NCBI RefSeq assembly: GCF_947347685.1
Contig: NC_070649.1
Span: 5,041,199 to 5,105,198, forward strand
Origin: Pleuronectes platessa
Taxonomy: Eukaryota > Chordata > Actinopteri > Pleuronectiformes > Pleuronectidae
DNA length: 64,000 bases
Direction of reading: 5' to 3'
Shown here: in pieces, positions 1 to 12,649 of the stretch
Layout: every line of letters starts with the position of its first letter
Position numbering within the stretch: the first letter of the stretch is position 1
Made by a program: the position numbers and the translations under genes
The notes under the pieces: model-generated
What the model was told of the DNA's origin: nothing
The model's database searches: none
Seen by the model: the letters and a program-made list of their open reading frames with translations, nothing else

Positions 1-319
1 AGCGCTAGTCGCAATCATCCTCCCGCTCCCTGCAAGCTTCCTCGGCTGACTTCTTTATTAGAACATTAACTGCTTGTGATGTCTCTGACAAATGCACAGC
101 GATCCCCAAACAATCACGCAGCCAACAGGGACAATATGAAGAGAAACCCCGGCTTAAGGTGAAAGAGAAGGAGAACTAATGCCGTCGTGCACTCGATGGA
201 ATATATCTCATTCTAACCTACTCTGACACAGACATTAAAGGCACATTTCAGTTTCTGGGGAGACAGTAAAACTTGTATTCAAGTTCTTATTTCAGCTTAA
301 AAAGACGAGGGTTTATTAC

Positions 320-585
320 CTGGAAGTCTTTCGGGGAGCGAGGCAGGATGGTGCGGCCCTCCTTCCACAGGGAGCCCTGGTCGTCAGTCAGCGTCCAGAG
401 CAGGGTCTCCTCGCTGTGGCCGTCCCGCAGCAGCACCTTCAGGTGGCCCTGGGCCTCGCCCCACAGCTGGTAGGAGAAGAGGAGGCACAGGGGCCCGGTT
501 TCCGCCGCCACCACGGGGCTCACGAGGCGGGCGCGCTGCTGCTCCGTCTTCAGGCTGGCGTCCATGTAGAGATAGCTGTTGAGCT
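320..585 (-). CDS. nrp2: Neuropilin exon: core of the MAM domain
   Basis: A 266-bp exon (CTTCTCCAG acceptor, GTAATA donor) whose first two bases complete a Glu codon from the previous exon; it leaves in phase 0 after DFQ. It encodes LNSYLYMDASLKTEQQRARL and then SPVV, LCLLFSYQLWG, a GHLKVLLR strand, LLWTLTDDQG, WKEGR and TILPRSPKDFQ. The ARL-SP-V, C-x-x-F-x-Y and DQG-x-x-WK-x-GR signatures are those of neuropilin MAM domains. Some details favour NRP2 (LLW, DQG, ILP, spacing before LLW) and others NRP1 (ARLVSPVV, WKEGR). The next family exon would start V-[IV]-FEG and is not in bases 1-319. Confidence 0.82.
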
Positions 586-1584
586 CTGGAGAAGGGGGGG
601 GCGAGACAGGTGAGAGGTCAATACTCAAGAAAGAGCAGGAAATCAAAGTAAAGACACAAATGGTGTCGGAGGTTCTCAAAATGTGCAACCGTGCCGTTTT
701 AGTATTTTTAGCCGAGTTTTGTTTTAACCTTGAATTTGCTGGTGGAAACTAAAAGAGCTTGATTTTAATGGGTTTTCATTTCGGCCCTCGAGGCGATAAA
801 ACCGAGGCTGTGTAGACTCTGGATATCCACTGTGACTGGAGGCTGCTGCGATGACACACAACCGTCATCGCTAATCACGACACACACAACCAGACGTGAA
901 CACTTGCCTGCACGTACAAATCTGTTTTCTTGACTAATCACCAGTTGCTAACAGGAACGCCGTCGCACAATAGTTGCGCGGAACAATGGGGATCTGACAA
1001 ACATAAACACCCAGAAGAATGGGGTCCGGCCAGAGAGCGCGTCATCTGTGTGTGAAACACAACCACAACTCCAGCCAAGACCCTCGGGGCCGATTCCTCT
1101 TCATTCCCTTCCAGGTAAATGACTTCAACAGCGGAACAAAGTCCAACGAAATGCAAAGCACTCCATTTGTTTACACCAGAGGATGTTTAGTTTGCAAATT
1201 GGATGCCGACATGAACTCCATTGTGAGGGAGTGAGATTGGTGAGCCGGCTGTACAGTATGCATGTGTATGTGTGTGTGTCTGTGTGTGTGTGTGTCTGAC
1301 AGAGGAACTCGATGAGGCGTCTGGTGAAGAATTTCTTAAGTGGGCCCTGTGGGAAAATGTCCAGTATCAACAATCTGCAGATTAAATCACCTGCTTTATC
1401 ATGGAGATGTGTGTGTGTGTGTGTCTGTGTGTTTGTTTTCCATTTTTTGTTTCCCAGCAAAACCACAAATGTTGTCTCCTCTTCCTCTCACCTGAAACAG
1501 TAGCATCCAGTGAGGGTGTGTGTTTTTTTTAGCACAGCCATACACGACCTATTGAGAAACTGAGCTGATAACCTTTCACTCTCT

Positions 1585-1621
<37 letters not shown>

Positions 1622-3367
1622 GTCCTTCCAGCCGTTCCGACAAGCGGTATCTGGAGGGACAAATCTTCCTCCGACTTGACAGCCCCCCTCTGCCCGCCAT
1701 GCGCCCGGCTCAGCCTGTGTGTGACACTTCAGACGCCGCCTGTGACAGCGAGTCCCTCGGCTCTTTTCCTTGCCGGCGTACGGCACCGGACGAGCGGGAC
1801 TGAAACACAACGTGGCGACACCATGAGGCGTTTTGATCGCTTGTTCTAATGCGTGCACCGGAGCCTCCTTCCGCTGTCTCCGCCTCGTGCCGGAGCGCGG
1901 CGCCTCGCTGCGAGCCCCCCCATTGTTGTGCCTCTTGTTTGCCAGACAGCTCATAATCGAGACAGCCACGGCGCACACAGCACAACAGAGCGTTATTAAT
2001 CCACTTCACAGCGGCGTCCTGCAGAGACACGCAAACAAGGACTCAATCCATGAAACCTAGTTAGCAGAGTTGTATTAAGCCAGATAAGAAACAGCAGCTT
2101 CTTCCAGCTCTGTGTTTCATGGTTGCTTTCATTACTCAGGTCTTTGAGGTGAGGACATCAGAGTCTCTGGGTCACATGAGGAGAAGGAATCCTATCGAGG
2201 ATTAAACGGCGAAATAATGATCCCGCGTCGGCTAAGATTTCCGACCTTTGACATCAGTGGGACAAAATCAAAGGCCGGCGTGGCGTTTCCAAAAAAGGCT
2301 GGAAATGATACTCCATACATGAAAGCCACGACCTGACTAATCTACGCAACCCTTTCCAATTCGGCCCTGATGAAAGACGCGGCTTTGAAGCCCCCCCCTC
2401 ACCTCCTGTCGAAGACGGTTATGACCTAAATAGGTCACGCTTCAGGAAACCCTCTCCCTTTGCTGTTGAGATCAGTTGCTCCGCTGAACATAACCCAGGT
2501 GACATCACACATCCAACGAAAAGAAAGGGGAGCAAGCTGAACCTCTTGTTCAATTCAAACCAGCTGGAGAATCGCTGAATCTTTCAGAAGCAGTGCTCAA
2601 AACCAATGAATTTTAAAACGAGGCTGGGATAACATCCCCGTACCCTTCCTATGAAACATTATAAATAGCGCTGTATAAAAAAAAAGATCCTCCCTCAACC
2701 CAGCAGGAAACGTCTTCTGTATTTTTTAATAACACGCCAAAAGCTGCACTTTTGATCCTTGGGTACGTTTAAGGGGAAATGAATCATTTCTTCAAGGAGG
2801 TGTCTAAGTAGATGGAAGTCTACACAGCCCCAACTGGGATGTGCCCGGGGTAATGGAGGGATAGTAAAGGGACGGCTCCTCTTTGGAATCTCCTGCTCGG
2901 GACTTAATTGGAGCTACTGGTTCTTAACCTCCTCCTGCTGAGATGTTGGACTCCCAGTGGCCTGTGTCACATGTGAGGGGGGGGGGGGCCTGATTCCCCA
3001 GGTTCGTTTTCACTCGCTCGGGCATGACGCGACACTGCGGCTAAATTAGACCGGTTTCAATTTAAGGAATTATTTTAATCAAATTGGAAAAAAAACAGGG
3101 GCTCGCACAAGGAGAACAACTCCATTTAATTATAGAAAACAGAGGCGAGTCTAGACCCAGTGAAGTTGATCAAATAAACCTGATGCGTTTGTGGCCGTGC
3201 AATTTTCCGGAGCCAAATGAAATCCCCGCGTGCAGACGCATAAATAAAAGCTTCCACAGAAACCACAGAGGCTGCGTTCGACTCCTGCAGGTCCCGGGCT
3301 GTCAGCTCCGATGGGAAATATGATGCGGAACCAGACAGATGCTGGTGACCCGTGCTGGGAGACTCAC
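586..3367 (-). other. nrp2 intron within the MAM domain
   Basis: This 2.8-kb intron joins phase 1 to phase 1 between the two MAM exons. It contains GT-rich simple repeats at about 1260-1296, 1408-1432 and 1588-1619, and a short poly-G run near 2978-2990. No further exon is recognisable. Open frames here come from low-complexity DNA or chance. Confidence 0.6.
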
Positions 3368-3472
3368 CGTGGCTGTGCAGGGACCAGAAGAGAGGGGCGT
3401 TGGGGTCGTGGGTCCACCCACACAGGCCGTGGTCAAAGTCGCACACGCTGTCTGATGAAGAGGAGGTGCCCG
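3368..3472 (-). CDS. nrp2: Neuropilin exon: start of the MAM domain
   Basis: A 105-bp exon with a CTCGACAG acceptor and a GTGAGTC donor, entering with two codon-completing bases and leaving in phase 1. After a Ser-rich stretch (GTSSSSDSV) it reads CDFDHGLCGWTHDPNAPLFW. This is the classic MAM opening, C-x-F-[DE] followed by C-x-W, with the first conserved disulphide cysteines. MAM domains act in dimerisation or clustering at the cell surface; in neuropilins the domain supports receptor complex formation and lies just outside the membrane. Only a 175-bp intron separates this exon from the linker exon. Confidence 0.8.
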
Positions 3473-3647
3473 CTGTCGAGGAAGGAGGGAAAAGGCAGCG
3501 TAAGAGCGAGAGCCAGAGTGCACAGGAGAAATCACAGTCATTTCAGATAAAGAGGGATTCACAGAGGCTTTCATCTTTCCTATCGCAGCCTCCTAATAGC
3601 GCTCATCCGTCCTGCACTTCTCCTGCTTTCATGTAAAACACTCTCAC

Positions 3648-3728
3648 CTGTCGTGGTGATGGGGACGGTGGTGGTCTCTGTGTCGGGAGGCAGAGTTGGC
3701 GTGACCGTTTCGGCCGGCGTGGTGGGTT
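3648..3728 (-). CDS. nrp2: Neuropilin exon: Thr/Pro-rich linker before the MAM domain
   Basis: An 81-bp exon bounded by a TTTCCTCAG acceptor and a GTGAGAG donor. It begins with two bases completing a codon and ends in phase 1. It encodes PTTPAETVTPTLPPDTETTT followed by VPITTT, which is a Thr/Pro/Glu-rich stretch expected to be O-glycosylated and extended. Neuropilins carry such a linker between the second F5/8C domain and the MAM domain, for example the PTTPTETT-type stretch of NRP1. The codon split with the exon at 3368-3472 (G plus CG, Ala) keeps the frame open. Alone the exon would be ambiguous; frame continuity into the MAM exons makes it convincing. Confidence 0.72.
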
Positions 3729-3933
3729 CTGAGGAAACACACACAACACATCGCAGGTCAGAAACAATCCTCACATGTCGGACGACCAGCAAAGAGGAAG
3801 CATTAATCACCTAATGTTTGTTTAAGGGGTTATTCACATCGCTATTATTTCCCCCCGTGTCGTGAGTAAGGGAGGGTGAGGAAACGAGGACAAGGAGAGG
3901 AAATGATAAGGAACAAAGGCAGAAAGAAGCAAT

Positions 3934-4193
3934 GCAGGGGCGTTGCTACAGGGGGGGCTGAATGGGCTGACTGTCTCGCAGTTGCAGCCCCTCACCAGCA
4001 GGGTAACACACTCGCCTCGGCACAGTTACTCCATGTGGACGAGACTGCCACAACACCCCAGTCAGAAACCCCCGACCGAGCCCCATGCCACTAACTTTCT
4101 GCCAAAAGCTTTGTGGTTTGAATGCTATATGTTTATTAGGGGGGGTGGACTCTTTGGCCGGGGGCCCTAAAGTCCCTTGATACGCTCCTGGAG
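3934..4193. mobile_element. Possible short non-autonomous DNA transposon
   Basis: The left end CAGGGGCGTTGCTAC and the right end, read in reverse complement (CCAGGAGCGTATCAAG), form an imperfect terminal inverted repeat around about 260 bp. CAGGGGCG-type ends occur in several fish DNA transposons. I see no clear target-site duplication and no coding sequence. Confidence 0.3.
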
Positions 4194-4342
4194 GTATTTA
4201 CATGCTTGTAATAATTTTGATTATGATTCTTTTTGAAAGCTGTTGGATCCACTGACATGTTTTTGTGCAAAGCATGACGGTGCACTATTTCTTTGCCTTA
4301 TAACCCGTCTAAAAAATGGCAGGGTCCACCGATTCCCACGCT

Positions 4343-4362
4343 CCCCCCCCCCCCCCCCCCCC
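4343..4362. repeat. Poly-C run
   Basis: An uninterrupted 20-base C homopolymer. It is one of many long C or G runs in this window. Confidence 0.95.
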
Positions 4363-4714
4363 TGCAACTAATCTCTTACGCCAAAACAGCTCAGGTTCAC
4401 GTTTTAAACAGGAAATCGGGGAGTTTCTGTTCCGATAAACCAGATTTGTTTAAGCCAATAAACATCACGTCTATTTGTCCTATTAAGGGTGAATTAAAGT
4501 GCATGTTGAGAGTGTGAGGTCAGTGTCGGGGATTAACCGCATCTCTCGCCGAAGTGTCTCCACCCGGCCGTCCCACCCAGAGCGTCAGAGACAGGCGGAG
4601 GCAGACACAGATAGCCCCTGGAGCACCCTAGAGGGCCCCCCCCCCGCCCCCGTCACAGTCTGGGTGCTCGAGCGGGCGTCAGTGTCCGTCCAGCACCGAC
4701 TCAAATATGCAGAT

Positions 4715-4715
<1 letters not shown>

Positions 4716-4753
<38 letters not shown>
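4716..4753. repeat. (CA)n microsatellite
   Basis: An uninterrupted CA dinucleotide tract of 38 bases in nrp2 intronic DNA. Confidence 0.97.
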
Positions 4754-4755
<2 letters not shown>

Positions 4756-5574
4756 CAGAAAGCCTGGCGCTGAGGCTGATGGATGGGCGAGTCTAACAAA
4801 CTCCCCTCGACCTTGCGCGGGATGATCACACTCTGGGACCACTCACTGGCTGTCAGGGAGGATACACACCACATGCACTCCATCTCCCGTCCTTTCCATC
4901 CTATGTGTGTGTGTGTGTGTGTGTGTCTCTCTCACTCCATAACTCAAGCAAACTCGAGAGAACAAACTCAGAGCGAAATGTATGATTTTCTCCTTGCCCC
5001 TTAACATCCATTCAAACGCACATTCGTCATAAACAAATATCAACAACACGCACAGGCATCCACAAGCCAACGGTAGACCCATTAAAACACATCACATGTG
5101 CACACAGACGCACACATGTCGAGCAGGCTGCAGCCGGAATGTGTAGTGGGAGAAAGCGCGGCGTTATTAGGAGCAGATGGGTCAGCCCTGGTGCGTTGTG
5201 GGAGTTTGGGTCACGTCTGAAGCAGAGATCCACATTTATCACGGGAATTAACGGTGTAGTCGGATCTTTCCCCGATTTCTGCCTGTTTAATAATCGCTCA
5301 TGGTCATTAACAACATGTGTTTACACAGGGACTTGTTTTTGTCACATTTCACTACAAACAGTCCAACACATTTGCATTAATTTGACACTAATGGTCGCTG
5401 ACATGGGCTTGTGGATTCATATCATATTTCCTATTCCTCTGTGGGCTCCTCCTGCCTCGTCACATCCAAGCCGATCCAACACTTTGAAGGTCTGTGGATC
5501 TCACGTACTCGAGCCTCCTCCTGTTCATTTCCCTCTTTCTTGCATTGCGTCCTTTATCGTTCAAAGACCACAAA

Positions 5575-5780
5575 AGGCGCTAAGGTCAACAAACGCGGCG
5601 TGATACACAATTGATCCGCTCAGAGGGAACTTCCCGGGGAAACGAGCACGAGGGCGCCCCAGCTGGAGAAATGGCAAACATTAAAGAGTCGGCCACAGCG
5701 GGCGGCGGCTTCTGACATTAACCCAGCGGTAATGTCACGTCCTTTATGCCGGTCATTAACTTTCTAATGAGACCCTTATC
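5575..5780. promoter_or_regulatory. Candidate cis-regulatory block in nrp2
   Basis: A balanced-composition stretch without simple repeats, containing TAAT/ATTA cores (GGTAATGTC, GGTCATTAAC, TCTAATGAGA) and ACATTAA motifs. Such blocks in developmental-gene introns are often conserved enhancers. No alignment was possible, so this is a guess from texture. Confidence 0.25.
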
Positions 5781-7829
5781 GCTGCTGGCCTCACAGAAAG
5801 GTGAAGCGAGGGAAGCGGCCCTCTTCCTTCCTTTCTGCGATTTAAATGCAACACCACCTCTCCTCCACCCGTCTCCTCTTTATTCAGTCTCTCTTGTTTG
5901 CCTTTTTAATTCCAGTCTAACCTTTCCAGTCAAGTCTCGGGACCGGCAATAAAAATATAAACCAACACGGCGCCTGTACATTACCTGGGCGCCCGGTGTG
6001 CATACAACTAAAAACACAAACACACACACACACACAAACACAAGACGCACAACCGAGTCCGCCCATTAAGATTCCGCCCGGCTGCCGAGCACTCCATGCT
6101 TTTCAAAAGGTCAAGCCTTGTCACAGTGTAAATGTGCTGACCTTTCCAGCGTGTGACAGAAGTGTCGGGGGGGGGCGAGGGGAATGGGATCGACTTGTGC
6201 GTTTTGTGGGGGTGCGCATGTTTATGTGAGAGCGTGCGCGAACATATGCGACCTGCCCACCTTGCCCCGAGCCCCGCCCCCCCCCCCCCCCCGTCCTTGA
6301 CGTCTGCCCGCACGTGTGCACGGGCAGGCCTGAGTGTGCATGTTTGTTATGCAGGAAAAGTCCCTCTGCGGCGGATTGTGTGTGTTACACAATGTGTCTA
6401 CTGCTGCAGGTGATGATGCAAGTCATCACCATGCACGGGATGAGACTCCAGCATTTAGAGGTGGAACCCAGGGGAACCGCTGGCGGAGGTAATGGAGATG
6501 CGCACACAAATACACACAAAGTTGCAGCTGTGCATGCTCGGGGAAGTTACACAAACACACAATCACGGGTAAATGTTTGTGATGGCTTGTTGTTCGACGG
6601 CCCGACCCGCTCTGCATAAGAGATATCGCTCACTCCCGAAGAAGCTGACTCAGCATTATGTCAGAGAAGAGGGGGGAAAAAAAAATCTTCAATTATGTAG
6701 AAAGCCTTTCTGTAAATCTGTACTTGGCAGTCCGACCCACACCCACACACACACACACACACACACTCACGCTGATGAATGGCTGGGCATGCACGCACGT
6801 ACACCACAAAAGAACGTGATGGGAAAGACAAGTGGCCGCTGTTTGATATTCTGTCGGGTTAAACACTCGGATCACGCCTTGTTCACACGCTGCAAGAAAT
6901 GAGATGCAAGGGAGACGTGACATGTACGAACAGAACACGACTCCGGACAAATCGGAAGTCGAGATTTTTCCGATTTCGTTCCCACGAGCGAAAACACAAA
7001 CATGGCTGACCCTGAACATGTTCTAACTGTAATGGCACAATGCAGCGCCCTTGAGAAACATAACCAACAGTGAATTGATATATAAACTTTAGGTTTTACT
7101 ATACAATGGATGGAACTATTTTAATGATATACCGGCAAATAAACTTAACTCCATTGTTGTACGACGATAGAAAACCAGTATAAGCTGTGGTTCATATTTC
7201 AGGTGTGTGTACGTTCTGTGAGAGCTCCCATGAATAAAACGATCCCATCTGGAAAAGAGAGGGGGGAAGAAATTTGTCTTTTCCTTTTTTTTCTCTCCAG
7301 CATATCAGTTTCAAACTTTCTTTCCCGGGCCCTTCATGTTTGGAGCACATACACGAGAGAAAACCGTCACGGTAGGAGTGTGTGTGTGTGTGAGAGAGAG
7401 AGAGAGGGAGTAAGAGAGAGAGACAGCTGCAAAATGAATCAGGGGAAACAGAAGGAGTCGGGACCAGCAGCACGGAGCGAGCAGGGAAAAGAGGAGCAAG
7501 TGATGAGTAACAGAGGAAGAGGGGAGGAGGGAGAGGGGGGGGAGAGAGAGAGAGAGAGGAGGCATGGTAACGAAAAAAGAACAAAAACATTTATGGAGCC
7601 ACGCACCGGGCCTCAGGGTGGGAAAACTAAAAACTGCAACCATGTGTAGGAGTGTGTGTGTGTGTGTGGTTGGGGGGGGGGGACGGGGAGCCTTATTCTG
7701 CTTTATTGTGGAGCCGCTGCTGCAGCTCTCAAACTGCACTAAATGAGATTTGGGGTAAAAAATATATCCTTTTGTTGTGAATCTGAAAGATTGAAAAGAA
7801 CGAGGACAGAACGGAGAGAAGTGAGTCGC

Positions 7830-7830
<1 letters not shown>

Positions 7831-7882
<52 letters not shown>
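7831..7882. repeat. (GT)n microsatellite followed by a poly-G run
   Basis: 52 bases of TG repeat, then GA and a G homopolymer ending near 7897. Confidence 0.97.
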
Positions 7883-7885
<3 letters not shown>

Positions 7886-8123
7886 GGGGGGGGGGGGAGT
7901 GAATGATTCACAGGGATGTCAGCGCCGTCCTCGGTGCCTGCTGAGTTTCGGAGGCCTGTGAACAATGTGTGACCCTCAACAGCAATTCTCCGTCCTGCAG
8001 AAGCCCCCCCCCCTGCTCTTATATGATAAAACTCACTGGAGTGGTAACCCCCGAGGTTTGTTTTTCAGGGACGGTTCATTTTTCGCATCGATCTTTCGGG
8101 TCGGGGCCGCTCCTGAGCCGCTA

Positions 8124-8147
8124 CCCCCCCCCCCCCCCCCCCCCCCC
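8124..8147. repeat. Poly-C run
   Basis: 24 consecutive C bases. Runs of this length are prone to length error in sequencing. Confidence 0.95.
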
Positions 8148-8800
8148 GAGGGTCACTCGTCAGTCAACAAGGCAAACACATCACTTCCTGTGAGCCGCAG
8201 CAGCGCCAGGTGTTTCATAAACTGCTCGTAAATGAAATGACAAAGCGCATGCGGCGGCTGAGTGCACGGCTCCTGCAGGTTTCAACGAGGACAGGAGTAC
8301 ATCAGTGTTTCAGTTCCACATTAGCATTTGTTTGTAGTTTTATTACAGCGTGCTAATATCCGTATAACTGAGGGAGAAGCCGGCATGCTCCTGAAACGCT
8401 TTTTAAGTGTGACGGAAGCAGCGTTAAATGGACATTAACATAAATAAAAGATACAGAATTATATGGAAAGCTCTATTCACTCATGTTTTGTTTTTAACTC
8501 TCTATTATTGTTTGACAAAAACAGACAATAACTGTCCACAGAAATCATAACTGCCTCAAAGTGGCAACTCATATATAAGCAGTGTATATATATATATATA
8601 AATGGCTGATTATTTGTGTCTAGAGATGTGGTTGAGGTCAAAACCATGATGTTCTATTCTTAATATTTCATCTCTCTTCCATGCCGAGTAGAAAACACCA
8701 TCTGCGCTTATGCGAACCCACAAACACACATAAACACAACGACACAATGAGGGTATGGCTTTTATAGAGGCCCAGATTTTTTGTGGTGTGTGTGTGTGAA

Positions 8801-9000
8801 NNNNNNNNNNNNNNNNNNNNNNNNNNNNNNNNNNNNNNNNNNNNNNNNNNNNNNNNNNNNNNNNNNNNNNNNNNNNNNNNNNNNNNNNNNNNNNNNNNNN
8901 NNNNNNNNNNNNNNNNNNNNNNNNNNNNNNNNNNNNNNNNNNNNNNNNNNNNNNNNNNNNNNNNNNNNNNNNNNNNNNNNNNNNNNNNNNNNNNNNNNNN
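8801..9000. other. Assembly gap of exactly 200 N
   Basis: Two hundred N bases flanked by GT-repeat sequence on the left (8784-8798). The round size suggests a placeholder of unknown true length. It lies in the part of the neuropilin gene where all CUB and F5/8C exons should be. Confidence 0.95.
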
Positions 9001-9659
9001 CAGGAGGTGGAAAAGAAATAGCTACCTGCAACATTTCAAAAAAGATAGCAGGGACGGGGAGAATGAAGGAGACAGACACACACACACACACACAGACACA
9101 CACAGACACACACAGAGACATCTCTTTATCTGTTTTGCCTGTTCAGACAGTCATTGTTCAGGAGCCTATGGGATGGTGTACAGGAGGCTATCAGCACGCA
9201 GAGCCTCGGCAGATTAAGCCCGTTTGGGGAGAATCCTGCAGCCTCGACACTTTCCCCCCCCCCCCCGAGCTGCCCATTCAGTGGCCTCAAAGGAGGATGA
9301 GGAGGAGGAGGAGGAGGGAAATGGGAGAGGCGAAGGAGAGAGAGAGAGAGGATGAGAGCGAAGAGGGGATGATGAAGAGCGGATTGAGCGAGCGAGGCGA
9401 TGGATGGAAGACGGATTGGGATGGAAGGGGGGGGAAGATTGATCGGATGGGGAGCCGGGGCGAGGGCGGTGGGTGGAGGTTCGATGCTCGGCGGGGCGGG
9501 AGCGGGGAAGAGGGGAGGAACGAGTGACAGACAGGGGGGGGGGGTGGGGGAGAAGGAGGGAGGCGGAGGGAAAAAGGTGATGAGGAGGGAGAAACACAGA
9601 GGTTGAGAGAAAGATGCAGTGAGCGAGAGGAGAGGTGGACGAAGAGGAGGGACCGGATG

Positions 9660-9660
<1 letters not shown>

Positions 9661-9706
<46 letters not shown>
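9661..9706. repeat. (GT)n microsatellite
   Basis: 46 bases of uninterrupted TG repeat. Confidence 0.97.
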
Positions 9707-9707
<1 letters not shown>

Positions 9708-9809
9708 TGTGCAGAGAGCCTGACGAGCCTCATTAAGACATGCCTGCTATCCAGCGGCTCCCTGTAGACGCTGACCCCACTGGGAAACCTCTGTCAGTCA
9801 CTGCACTGG

Positions 9810-9813
<4 letters not shown>

Positions 9814-9853
<40 letters not shown>
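9814..9853. repeat. (GT)n microsatellite
   Basis: 40 bases of GT repeat in nrp2 intron 1. Confidence 0.97.
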
Positions 9854-9854
<1 letters not shown>

Positions 9855-10588
9855 GTGCTGCCATAGAGAACAAGAAGAGAATGATAGTGATGCAGCAGCA
9901 ATATATCTGCACTAAATGAAGCACTGAGAGAAGATTTTCTGATTACGGTGACGGATGTGTGTATTTTTTACTAATTGCCTGGATATCCACAGCAATTAGT
10001 ACAAAATATGCATACAGCAATGTGTGCGGGAGCTTGTGTGTCTGTGTGAGTGTGTGTGTGTGTTTCAGTGTCAAGCAGCATTTTGGGCGAGGACAGAAAG
10101 CCTGGTGTTGGATGAGTAACACAGGGGAAGCACTCAGGAGCTGCCAGGGAGCTCCATGAATTACACTGTCTCTTCTACTGGAGGAGCCCATCTGTCTACA
10201 CACACACACTGACACACACACACACACACATATGTTCCTACCATGCAGGCACCAAACCCCTATCACATGAAAACAATGTCACTACTGTGTGTGTGTGTGT
10301 GTGAGTGTGTGTGTTTGTTCACTGTGAGTGCATTTCCAGAAGTGTGTTTTTCATTTAGGATCATGGGGAGGAAACGCCCCTACACGTGGCCAAGCCCTTT
10401 AGTTTTTTTTGAAGTGCCACTGTAACCGATGTTAAAAATAAAGACAGTGAATCTCTCCGTGCTCGGTGTGTGCACGTCTCCCGTAGTCGCTCCAGATCAA
10501 GCCCCGGCCCGGAGACGTCTTTGTGTCGGCTGTGATTGGCTGTATCTCTATTATCTGAGGGAGAATGTGCATATGTCTGCACGTTCTG

Positions 10589-10623
<35 letters not shown>

Positions 10624-11639
10624 CCCCTGCCCTCATTTCTATTAGTCGCCTTATCGAGGGGTGGGGGGGGTAGAAGTATGGCGTCACGCTCTGGGATAAG
10701 CTGCGAGTGAGAGGAGAGGCGCTGATAAATCCCTCCATCATTCCAGTGTCTCTCCGGCCCCTCCCCTCCCCTCCCCGCCACCCCGCCGACCCCCCCGCCC
10801 GCCCCACCTTAATTAAAAAGTGCTATCGCCCAGAGTGAGGGAGCGAGAGGGGAGAGTGGGCAGCACTCATCCATTCAGGCAGGAGGCGGGGGGGTTTGTC
10901 TCCGCGCCTGCTTTTAATCTCGACCCATTCCACAGCAGACTGGACCCGGGGAGAGGGGACGAGGTGAGGAGGGAGAGACTCACCTTCATTGACCCCCCCC
11001 CCCCCACCTCCCCTGCCCGGTGCTGGTGCAGAAATGACCTTGCTTATAATTAATACACAGGCTTTAAAGCTTTTGTTTTGATCCATACTTGGTATCACTA
11101 CACTATTTCTTTATAAAACTGCATGTGGATCTGATAAGGTGCTTCGGTGCCTTATATCTGAATAATGCATCTACTTCAAAAAAAAAAAGATTTAGTGCTT
11201 TTAGAAAAGTTTAAAGACGAGTTTGAAGAACATTTCTTTTGCAGCCTGAGAGGTGAAGAAAACAGGCAAAGAGAGTCCACGACGCACTGGGATATGAAAG
11301 AAACATTTTTATCGCCTCCCTTCTTCCCTTATCTACAGCCCGGCAGCTGGACGGTGGAGAAAACATTCAAATTCACATATAGTTCAATAAAGTAAATGAA
11401 ACTGTAAAAGTCATGCAGGGAGACTACACCTTATGAAAGTTTCAGTGTACAGAGAAACATCTAATTTAGCACGTGGCACCGAGGTCAACGTGGATGAGGA
11501 AATAAATGCACATACATGCATTTTACATTATAAGCAGCAAGACGTCCTTTTGTAGATTCTATATATTCTGCAACCGTTTATCACACACGTCAACAATCAG
11601 CCGAGAAATGCAACGCACTCAGTCAAGCGCCACTTAAAT

Positions 11640-11830
11640 GTGACTCTCTCTCATTTGAGAACTCACAGAAGCCCCGATGATATCCTAAAAGAAATCCTCT
11701 TTCCTCTCCTTTTCTTCTCCTCCCTCCCTAACAGGATAAGTGCCCCATGCTAATCAGCTAAGTGGACAATGCCGGCCACCGTGATCAATGCCTCAATGGA
11801 TCAATCGAGTAAACAGATGGTCGCTGGGGC
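11640..11830. promoter_or_regulatory. Candidate intron-1 enhancer block
   Basis: Single-copy sequence with GATAAG, CTAATCAGC, GTGATCAATG, TGGATCAATCGA and GTAAACA. These are GATA-, PBX/MEIS-, TCF- and FOX-like cores in close order. The texture resembles vertebrate conserved non-coding elements. Confidence 0.3.
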
Positions 11831-12119
11831 CTGCAGGGGGTGGGGGGGGGGGGTGTAAATAGCACAGGACTAATCCGAAACAGTACCTGACCACGGTGTG
11901 CTTTTGTCTTCTCCCCTAAGTTTTAGAGCGGAAGGGAAGAGCTGTGGAGAAATGAGCCTTTCTGCAGGAGTCTGGGGTGATTTGTTGCCCCTCTCTCTCT
12001 CTCTCTCTCTCCACCCCCCCCGCCCCGATATTACAGACTGCACCGACTGTTTTCTGTCTTTCCTCTCAGCTTAACACCCTTTAACTGTTTCTTCTTGTTC
12101 CCTCTCCTCTTTAACCCCC

Positions 12120-12340
12120 TTTCTGTGAGCGACAGTAAATTTCAAATGCCGTGCCTCTTGACAATGGCGGCCCTCTCCCCGGCTCCCTGCTAAGCCCGTC
12201 CCCGAGCGCCCATTAAGACCCCCTGTGTGTGGCTAATGCGCCGGACTCAAAGACCCAGCTCTATTTTATTTATGGGGGTCTTGTTTTTAATTTCACCCCC
12301 CCTGAGAGTCGGCCTGTTCCAGGGCTTTTTAACGTGAGCC
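12120..12340. promoter_or_regulatory. Candidate intron-1 enhancer block
   Basis: Single-copy sequence with ACAATGG (SOX-like), CCCATTAAGACC, GGCTAATGCG and TATTTTATTTATGG (MEF2-like). There is no repeat content except short C runs. Conservation was not tested. Confidence 0.28.
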
Positions 12341-12649
12341 CGTGCCTCTCATACCTGCCTGGTATTGAACCGGCTGCTCGGCTTGTCTTTGGCTATGAAT
12401 GCTAATAGGTGACCTTGTTTTCGCAGCTGATACCTCGGAGGCTGGGGCAGATTAAAAACGCAGAGAAATGCAAAGAATCGAGAAAGGCGGGCGGCGGAGG
12501 AGACGAGGGAAGAAAGGGCGACGGCATGAGAGGAGAGAGAAAACAAATGGAGAAGAAACGAGGAAGTCCGTTCACTCAGACGCCAACATCTGGAAACTAA
12601 ATGATTAAATGAACAGAAATCCAACTCTGCAAGAAGAAGATACCAGAGG

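Larger units (their letters stand above)
3729..8800 (-). other. nrp2 intronic DNA between the linker exon and the assembly gap
   Basis: About 5 kb in which I looked for F5/8C and CUB motifs on the minus strand and saw none. It contains (CA)n/(GT)n tracts (4716-4753, 4903-4926, 6740-6766, 7831-7882), poly-C runs (4343-4362, 8124-8147) and a GA-rich block (7390-7560). A possible old DNA-transposon copy lies near 3934-4193. A single-copy stretch at 5575-5780 may be regulatory. Confidence 0.5.

Noticed and set aside
5139..5603. 154-codon plus-strand frame in nrp2
   Set aside because: Unrecognised, with composition like flanking intron. Chance length is plausible in 64 kb.
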